Assembly: GCA_017461285.1 (NCBI GenBank)
Contig: JAFTYS010000075.1
Location: 1 to 11,326 of the forward strand
Direction of reading: 5' to 3'
Length of the DNA: 11,326 nucleotides
Source: Bacteroidales bacterium
Lineage (GTDB): Bacteria; Bacteroidota; Bacteroidia; Bacteroidales; UBA932
Positions 7,518 to 11,326 of the stretch are shown here, one piece after another. The stretch's first letter is position 1, and each line of letters opens with the position of its first letter. The notes under the pieces are model-generated. The model had not been told where the DNA came from. It worked only from the letters and a program-made list of their open reading frames with translations, and searched no databases. Made by a program: the position numbers and the translations under genes.

Positions 7518-7557
7518 GCAATTAATGCCTAACTTTAAGATTCAAAGGGAAAAAGAG

Positions 7558-8706
7558 ATGAAACGCAGAGACTTTTTCAAGACCACAGGACTCCTTGCCG
7601 CAGGGGCGGCAACAGCAGGGATGAGCGGATGCTCGTCAGGAAAGCCGCAGGGGTTCAACTTCAACAGGCTGGGCAAAGGAGACGGCCTGAAGCTGAGCTT
7701 TGAGCCGTATGAACTGGAATTGAGGCACGTCTTTACGGTATCATCGTATTCCCGCAAGACGACCCCGGGAGTCCAGGTGCGGATCGATTACGAAGGCTTT
7801 ACCGGCTATGGAGAGGCATCCATGCCCCCATATCTGGGCCAGACGGTCGAAAGCGTATGCGCCTTCCTCAGCCGGACCGACCTCGGACAGTTCCGCGACC
7901 CCTTCCGTCTGGAAGAGATACTTGCCTATGTGGACAGCCTGTCGCCCGGCGACAATGCAGCAAAGGCGGCGATAGACATAGCCCTTCATGACCTTGTCGG
8001 CAAACTGATGGGGCAGCCATGGTGGAGGATATGGGGACTCGACCCGTCGAAAGCTCCGGATACAACATTTACGATAGGCATCGATACAGCCGATGTCGTG
8101 CGTGAAAAGACGCGCGAATGTGCAGACCGGTTCAACATCCTGAAGGTCAAGGTCGGCCTTGACAACGATAAGGAAATGATCCGTACCATCCGCGAAATCA
8201 CAGATCTGCCTCTGGCTGTGGATGCCAACCAGGGATGGAAGGACAGGGAAGAAGCCCTGGACGAGATATTCTGGCTCAAGGAGCATGGCGTCGTGATGGT
8301 CGAGCAGCCGATGGCAAAGGAGAGGATGGACGACAACGCATGGATCACTGAACGAAGCCCGCTTCCGGTCTTCGCGGACGAATCGATCCAGAGGCTCGCC
8401 GACATACCTTCTATAAAAGGCGCATACCACGGCATCAACATCAAGCTCATGAAATGTACCGGAATGAGGGAAGGATGGAAAATGGTGAACTATGCGCGTG
8501 CGGAAGGCATGAAGGTGATGGTCGGATGCATGACCGAGACTTCATGCGCCGTTTCGGCGGCAGCACAGCTCTCCCCTGCCGTAGACTTCTGCGACCTCGA
8601 CGGAAACCTTCTGATCACCAACGACATTTTCCAGGGTATGGAGGTCATCGGAGGACATATCGTCCTGCCCGACCGCCCCGGAATCGGCATCATTCGGAAA
8701 ATCTGA
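7558..8706 (+). CDS. dipeptide epimerase (enolase superfamily), Tat-type lipoprotein
   Basis: Enolase-superfamily enzyme of the muconate lactonizing subgroup, most like L-Ala-D/L-Glu dipeptide epimerases that recycle murein peptides. Numbering from the ATG at 7558 (382 residues): catalytic KxK is Lys196/Lys198 in LKVKVG; metal ligands are Asp222 (VDANQ), Glu249 (VEQP) and Asp274 (ADES); the opposite catalytic base is Lys296 (NIKLMKC). The C-terminal DLDGN (346-350) carries the Asp that holds the substrate amino group in dipeptide epimerases. The N-terminus has a twin-arginine motif (RRDFFK, 3-8), a hydrophobic Ala/Gly stretch and a lipobox MSGC (Cys25), so it should be a folded, Tat-exported lipoprotein in the periplasm, unlike the cytoplasmic E. 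coli and Bacillus enzymes. The upstream in-frame ATG (7525) would bury this signal, so it was not chosen. Substrate specificity within the family is not certain. Confidence 0.88.
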   Translation: MKRRDFFKTTGLLAAGAATAGMSGCSSGKPQGFNFNRLGKGDGLKLSFEPYELELRHVFTVSSYSRKTTPGVQVRIDYEGFTGYGEASMPPYLGQTVESVCAFLSRTDLGQFRDPFRLEEILAYVDSLSPGDNAAKAAIDIALHDLVGKLMGQPWWRIWGLDPSKAPDTTFTIGIDTADVVREKTRECADRFNILKVKVGLDNDKEMIRTIREITDLPLAVDANQGWKDREEALDEIFWLKEHGVVMVEQPMAKERMDDNAWITERSPLPVFADESIQRLADIPSIKGAYHGINIKLMKCTGMREGWKMVNYARAEGMKVMVGCMTETSCAVSAAAQLSPAVDFCDLDGNLLITNDIFQGMEVIGGHIVLPDRPGIGIIRKI

Positions 8707-8751
8707 CCAAACCATAAGATTTTATGAATAATCTGTTTCATTTTCTTGCCA

Positions 8752-8759
8752 TACCTTTG
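8752..8759 (+). promoter_or_regulatory. -7 box of hendecad microprotein operon (TACCTTTG)
   Basis: TACCTTTG, followed by CAACCG, is an exact TAnnTTTG match in an intergenic gap, 32 bases before the ATG at 8792. No good TTG is present at the -33 position. It implies that the 8792-9393 genes are transcribed separately from the epimerase gene. Confidence 0.55.
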
Positions 8760-8791
8760 CAACCGTAAAGAAATGACAGGAACATACAGTT

Positions 8792-8971
8792 ATGGCAACA
8801 CTCGAACCAAAGAAGACAAAAATCGAAGAGACAGTAGTCGAAGCGTACCAGAAGATCGAAGACGCTGTGGTAGGAACTTACCAGAAGATTGAAGATGCCG
8901 TAGTGGGCACATATCAGAAGATTGAAGACAAGTTTGTAGAAACATTTTTAGAAGAAAGAGACAATAGCTGA
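8792..8971 (+). CDS. 59-residue microprotein of 11-residue helical repeats
   Basis: Small protein too short for a long-ORF search but well supported: it follows a good promoter box by 32 bases, its stop overlaps the next start (TGATG), and it has a strong internal repeat. After a short charged start (MATLEPKKTKIEE), residues 14-46 are three near-identical 11-residue units, TVVEAYQKIED, AVVGTYQKIED and AVVGTYQKIED, then a decayed fourth, KFVETFLEERD. Eleven residues make three helical turns, so Val, Val, Tyr and Ile fall on one face and Glu, Lys, Gln and Asp on the other. This predicts a continuous amphipathic helix or right-handed coiled coil of about 45 residues. There is no signal peptide. 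The units differ mainly at silent third bases, a sign of selection on protein. Similar YKKIED-type repeats occur, from memory, in small proteins of other gut anaerobes; function is unknown. Confidence 0.78.
   Translation: MATLEPKKTKIEETVVEAYQKIEDAVVGTYQKIEDAVVGTYQKIEDKFVETFLEERDNS
8831..8929 (+). repeat. three 33-bp tandem repeats in microprotein gene
   Basis: Three in-frame 33-base units (8831-8863, 8864-8896, 8897-8929) encode (T/A)VV(E/G)(A/T)YQKIED. The second and third encode identical residues but differ at several third positions (GTGGTAGGAACT versus GTAGTGGGCACA). Confidence 0.8.
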
Positions 8972-9393
8972 TGACAGTTATTTTCACAGAACCTCTGCAC
9001 CATGTGTGCCTTATGCACGGGCTGAAGCTGACTTTCGGCAGGATGCCTTTCCTGAACAGAAAGGTGCTCAAGATCGGAGGGAAGGTCAAGACGATGGACA
9101 ACTACGTCGCGCCTCCTCCGATGATAACCAGCCCGAAAAGGATGCTCAGAAAGAGGACTCTGCGCCATCTTGTAGAAGTTTCATACTGGAAAGAGACACT
9201 TCTGATCGAGTTTTACGAGGGTTTGTGCTCTCAGGAAGAAATCTCTGCATTTGCCGAACACCTGATACAGGACTATCTCCATTTCAGACATCCGTTCATG
9301 AAGACATCTTCAGCAGACGGAAAGATAACAGAAGCCGCAAGCGGCCGCCTGATAGCCGAAATCAGAAATGAAGAGGATACCGTCAGTCTTTAG
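8971..9393 (+). CDS. hypothetical protein, basic N-terminal half
   Basis: A 140-residue protein that I do not recognise. Its ATG shares a base with the microprotein stop (TGATG), indicating translational coupling. Residues 1-65 are rich in Lys, Arg, His and Met (LNRKVLKIGGKVK at 28-40, KRMLRKRTLR at 56-65), followed by a strand-like stretch LVEVSYWKETLLIEFYEG (67-84), a helix with SQEEISAFAEHLIQDYL (87-103), and a polar tail. It has no signal peptide or membrane segment; a nucleic-acid or ribosome contact is conceivable from charge alone. Another + frame (9006-9371) is open across this region, but it lacks the coupled start, so I prefer this one. The 3' end overlaps the convergent AraC gene by 11 bases inside a terminator-like hairpin. 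Confidence 0.65.
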   Translation: MTVIFTEPLHHVCLMHGLKLTFGRMPFLNRKVLKIGGKVKTMDNYVAPPPMITSPKRMLRKRTLRHLVEVSYWKETLLIEFYEGLCSQEEISAFAEHLIQDYLHFRHPFMKTSSADGKITEAASGRLIAEIRNEEDTVSL

Positions 9394-9410
9394 ACAAGGA
9401 CTGGCGGTAT
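9377..9410 (+). terminator. hairpin formed by overlapping 3' ends of convergent genes
   Basis: In the + transcript, 9377-9391 pairs with 9396-9410 around a 4-base AGAC loop: a 15-bp stem with two U-G wobbles (9383/9404 and 9389/9398), core ACCGTCAGTC against GACTGGCGGT. A short T4 run follows (9413-9416). On the minus strand the wobbles become A-C mismatches and no T-tract follows, so it should work best for the 8792-9393 operon. It contains both genes' stop codons. Confidence 0.6.
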
Positions 9411-10192
9411 GCTTTTGGAGAGACACCTTCAACCCTCTTGAAATATTTACCGAACACGGACTGGGAAGGGAAATCAAGCTCGTCGCTAATCTGCTGGACA
9501 GTCATCGATGTAGATGAAAGACAGCTCTTTGCGTAAAGCACGACATTCCTTTCGATCCACTCCAGCGCAGTCATGCCTGTCTCCTGCTTAAGCAGGGTCG
9601 ACAGGTATTTGTTCGTTATGCAGAGCTTGTCGGCATAGAATCCTATATCCCTATGTTCCTTGAAATTGTCTGAAACAAGGTCGATGAACCTCTCGCACAG
9701 TTCCTGCTGAGGAGTCATCTGGGTCGGCTGGCTCTGCTGGCCATGGAAATAATAGCCCAGTCCATAGAAATGGGCTGAGAACAGATGGCGGATGATTTCT
9801 TCCTTATATGGGTTGCTGTCCTGCTTCAGGATGCTGGAGACCTGCTTGTAGCACGACGAGAGCACTTCAAGCACTTCCCCGGTTATCTCATAGAACTGCG
9901 TATGCTTGATGAACAGCCTTTCCTGAAGGCTTACAGGAAGATTCATGGAATCCGTGAAATCAGAACTTACGGCCATTCCGAAACCCGCAAACTCCTCGTC
10001 CGCCTCCAGCGACTCGACCACCTGTCCCGGCAGAAAGATTGCCATGGCGGGAGCGCTTAACGAATAGGTGCGGAAATCGACGATGCAGGAGAAACGTCCG
10101 GAAGTGACGACGATATGGGTCACCTTCCTTATCTTATGAGGAAAGCGCAGTCCGCTCAATATCGTTTCGTTCTCGAGAAGTTCTATATCCAT
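9383..10192 (-). CDS. AraC family transcriptional regulator
   Basis: DNA-binding transcription regulator of 269 residues. The N-terminal part (about 1-155) is a beta-rich, cupin-like sensor or dimerisation region (IVDFRTYSLSAPAMAIFLPG, 37-56) followed by helices. The C-terminal 100 residues carry two AraC-type helix-turn-helix motifs: IGFYADKLCITNKYLSTLLKQETGMT (183-208) and TVQQISDELDFPSQSVFGKYFKRVEGVSPKAYR (231-263), the latter matching the family signature closely. Ligand and targets are not visible. The ATG at 10192 follows a good -7 box by 19 bases. Its last codons overlap the convergent hypothetical gene by 11 bases in a hairpin. The upstream neighbour on the same strand is the hemerythrin-LuxR regulator, 84 bases away, so the two could be co-transcribed as well as separately expressed. 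It might regulate the convergent microprotein operon, but there is no direct evidence. Confidence 0.9.
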   Translation of the reverse strand: MDIELLENETILSGLRFPHKIRKVTHIVVTSGRFSCIVDFRTYSLSAPAMAIFLPGQVVESLEADEEFAGFGMAVSSDFTDSMNLPVSLQERLFIKHTQFYEITGEVLEVLSSCYKQVSSILKQDSNPYKEEIIRHLFSAHFYGLGYYFHGQQSQPTQMTPQQELCERFIDLVSDNFKEHRDIGFYADKLCITNKYLSTLLKQETGMTALEWIERNVVLYAKSCLSSTSMTVQQISDELDFPSQSVFGKYFKRVEGVSPKAYRQSLSKD

Positions 10193-10211
10193 TACATTCC
10201 TGATTTGTCAT

Positions 10212-10219
10212 CAAAGTTA
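10212..10219 (-). promoter_or_regulatory. -7 box of AraC regulator promoter (TAACTTTG)
   Basis: The minus strand reads TAACTTTG, an exact TAnnTTTG match, in the 84-base gap between the two regulator genes and 19 bases before the AraC ATG. The expected -33 position has no clear TTG. Confidence 0.5.
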
Positions 10220-10276
10220 CAAAAAAGGAATAATAGAATACTATTTTCAGCATTTTACCGGAAAATCACGACAAAT

Positions 10277-11251
10277 TCAAGGCAAATCTGACCAATATAT
10301 CTCACTCATCCGGACCAGACCGTTGGCAATAGCGTAGATGGTGATGCCTGCGATGGAGTGGATCTGCAGCTTCGATGAGATGTTGCGGCGATGGGTTGTC
10401 ACCGTATGGATGGAGATGTTCAGCTCGTCCGCGATCTCCTTGTTTGACATTCCCTTTGCTATGCAGACGATGATTTCCTTCTCCCGCTGGCTCAGGATAT
10501 CCTCCTCAGGATCCTTGGCTGTTTCTTCAACATCATTGTCTTCATCTTCCTTTCTGTCCTTGCTTACATGTTCGAGGGCTTCGACAGCTGGGACGAACAG
10601 ACTGTCCTCTACCGAACAATGGGTATCCAGATCCCTGGCACAGCTGATGATGTCGAAAAGGACTGAATACAGCAGATGATTGTCCTTCTGGGTATAGTAG
10701 CGGACTATGATGTCCTTCAGCTCGTTCAGCTTCGACTCTATGTGATTATGCTTGCTCGCGAAGTCGGAAATCCGATAATCATCGGTCGGAAATCCGGAGA
10801 TCAGGCTTTCCACATAGGAGAAGACCACCTCGTTCTCGTATTCCATATGCCGTCTGACTTCAGTGACATACTCATCGTAGAACTTGAGTATCAGGAAGGC
10901 GATCTCGTCTGTTCCGGAACAGTCTATGGCCTCAAGCAGATTCCTCTTTATCATGGGAAGCTTGAAGTCAAGGAAATATGAATGTGCGTTCTTGAGATAG
11001 CTTATGAGGAACGGCAGAGACAGCTTCCGGCTGTCGTGCTGCCGGCCGCTGGCATAATTGGCAAGGCAAAGGAAGGTATCCGTGTCGATATTCTGTTCCT
11101 CACACACTTCCTTTACGGTCTTTTCTCCAAATCCAAGAGATATTCCGGACCGGCTCATAACCATCAGGAGCGATGTGTCCGACTGTATGAGATACCTCAA
11201 CTTGTCGGACGGACCGAATGATGCCATCTGTTCTTTTTCCATAGAATTCAT
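10277..11251 (-). CDS. RIC/hemerythrin-like sensor fused to LuxR-type DNA-binding domain
   Basis: Transcription regulator (324 residues from the ATG at 11251) joining a di-iron repair/sensor module to a LuxR helix-turn-helix. Residues 15-65 match the N-terminal domain of RIC proteins (YtfE/ScdA), but the usual Cys-Cys-Gly-Gly is replaced by SLGFGE (38-43). Residues 80-225 are a hemerythrin-like four-helix bundle with expected iron ligands: His90, His135 with Glu139, His168 or His170, and His211 with Glu215; the 45-residue spacing from His90 to His135 equals that in E. coli YtfE as I recall it. An acidic linker (231-251) leads to the LuxR HTH, LSQREKEIIVCIAKGMSNKEIADELNISIHTVTTHRRNI in outline, 253-291. 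It probably senses NO, oxygen or oxidative stress through iron. The frame stays open upstream of 11251 to the window edge (only TTG at 11278), so the start is uncertain; ATGs at 11242 and 11227 are alternatives. Confidence 0.88.
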   Translation of the reverse strand: MNSMEKEQMASFGPSDKLRYLIQSDTSLLMVMSRSGISLGFGEKTVKEVCEEQNIDTDTFLCLANYASGRQHDSRKLSLPFLISYLKNAHSYFLDFKLPMIKRNLLEAIDCSGTDEIAFLILKFYDEYVTEVRRHMEYENEVVFSYVESLISGFPTDDYRISDFASKHNHIESKLNELKDIIVRYYTQKDNHLLYSVLFDIISCARDLDTHCSVEDSLFVPAVEALEHVSKDRKEDEDNDVEETAKDPEEDILSQREKEIIVCIAKGMSNKEIADELNISIHTVTTHRRNISSKLQIHSIAGITIYAIANGLVRMSEIYWSDLP

Positions 11252-11275
11252 TGTCTGGGACCCGAAAGATTCAAG

Positions 11276-11306
11276 CAAATTTGGCAGGAAATCACGGGAT
11301 TTGCAA
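11276..11306 (-). promoter_or_regulatory. candidate promoter of hemerythrin-LuxR gene
   Basis: On the minus strand, TTG (11304-11306) is followed after 20 bases by CAAATTTG (11276-11283), one mismatch from the -7 consensus TAnnTTTG. The spacing fits the Bacteroides -33/-7 arrangement and places the transcript start just upstream of the ATG at 11251. Confidence 0.4.
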
Positions 11307-11323
11307 TACTCACTTTTGAGTAT
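11306..11323. promoter_or_regulatory. perfect 7-4-7 palindrome, candidate operator
   Basis: ATACTCA (11306-11312) and TGAGTAT (11317-11323) are perfect inverted repeats with a 4-base spacer (CTTT). The site touches the upstream edge of the candidate -33 element of the regulator gene, the usual place for an activator or autoregulator to bind. Which protein binds is unknown. Confidence 0.45.
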
Positions 11324-11326
11324 CAG

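Noticed and set aside
7530..7537. TAACTTTA before the epimerase gene as a -7 box
   Set aside because: One mismatch at the conserved final G and no -33 element; too weak to annotate.
7741..8430. 229-codon minus-strand frame
   Set aside because: Antisense to the epimerase active-site region; no domain and no start signal.
8717..8734. AGATT/AATCT inverted repeat after the epimerase gene as a terminator
   Set aside because: Only a 5-bp, AT-rich stem with an 8-base loop and a broken T-tract.
9006..9371. Second + strand frame of 121 codons inside the 8971-9393 gene
   Set aside because: Arg/Asp/Ser-rich translation with no coupling to the microprotein and no family resemblance; the 8971 frame has the overlapping start.
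10232..10245. AATAG-AATA-CTATT dyad upstream of the AraC gene as an operator
   Set aside because: Short 5-bp arms in AT-rich sequence; it does not match the dyad at 11306-11323.
10250..10266. ATTTT/AAAAT hairpin downstream of the hemerythrin-LuxR gene as a terminator
   Set aside because: The stem is five A-T pairs only and no T-run follows on the minus strand.

Overview
The window looks like chromosomal DNA from a Bacteroidota bacterium, most likely a gut-type Bacteroidales. Supporting this are a BspA-type leucine-rich repeat protein with a BACON domain and an M64 peptidase, a fimbrillin-like lipoprotein, a DUF5020 outer-membrane protein, a RIC/hemerythrin-LuxR regulator of the kind seen in this phylum, and several exact matches to the Bacteroides -7 promoter box (TAnnTTTG). 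GC is about 50%. I cannot name a genus. No tRNA, rRNA, insertion sequence, prophage or CRISPR array is visible. Coding density is very high and no gap exceeds 100 bases.

Region 1 (1-4717, + strand) reads as one operon. It holds a 5'-truncated LRR-BACON-M64 metallopeptidase, a fimbrillin-like lipoprotein whose upstream ATG overlaps the peptidase stop, a lipoprotein with two fibronectin-like domains joined by a Pro/Glu/Asp linker, and a conserved Bacteroidota protein with a possible DNA-binding N-terminus. The first three are cell-envelope or surface proteins. A perfect 10-bp hairpin lies inside the start of the third gene.

Region 2 (4718-6735) pairs a membrane-anchored Ser/Thr protein kinase (- strand) with a divergently transcribed signal-peptide protein that probably forms an outer-membrane beta-barrel (+ strand). 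Only 53 bp separate the two starts, and two -7 boxes face away from each other there. The kinase stop codon abuts the stop of the preceding operon in the palindrome TGATCA. Region 3 (6771-8706) is another divergent pair: a DUF5020/Tsx-like outer-membrane protein and an enolase-superfamily dipeptide epimerase with Tat-type and lipoprotein signals, which together may handle peptide or wall-fragment uptake.

Region 4 (8752-9410) is a short operon with a clear promoter box. It encodes a 59-residue microprotein made of three 11-residue repeats, absent from a conventional long-ORF view, and a 140-residue basic protein of unknown function. It ends in a strong hairpin formed from the overlapping 3' ends of this operon and the convergent AraC-family regulator gene. 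Region 5 (9383-11326, - strand) carries that AraC regulator and, upstream of it, a regulator fusing a RIC/YtfE-like di-iron domain to a LuxR DNA-binding domain. A perfect 7-4-7 palindrome sits next to the latter's candidate promoter at the window edge.

The least familiar parts are the hendecad-repeat microprotein operon with its coding-sequence terminator, the hemerythrin-LuxR regulator with its palindrome, and the kinase/barrel pair with overlapping divergent promoters. I found no clearly new defence or mobile system.
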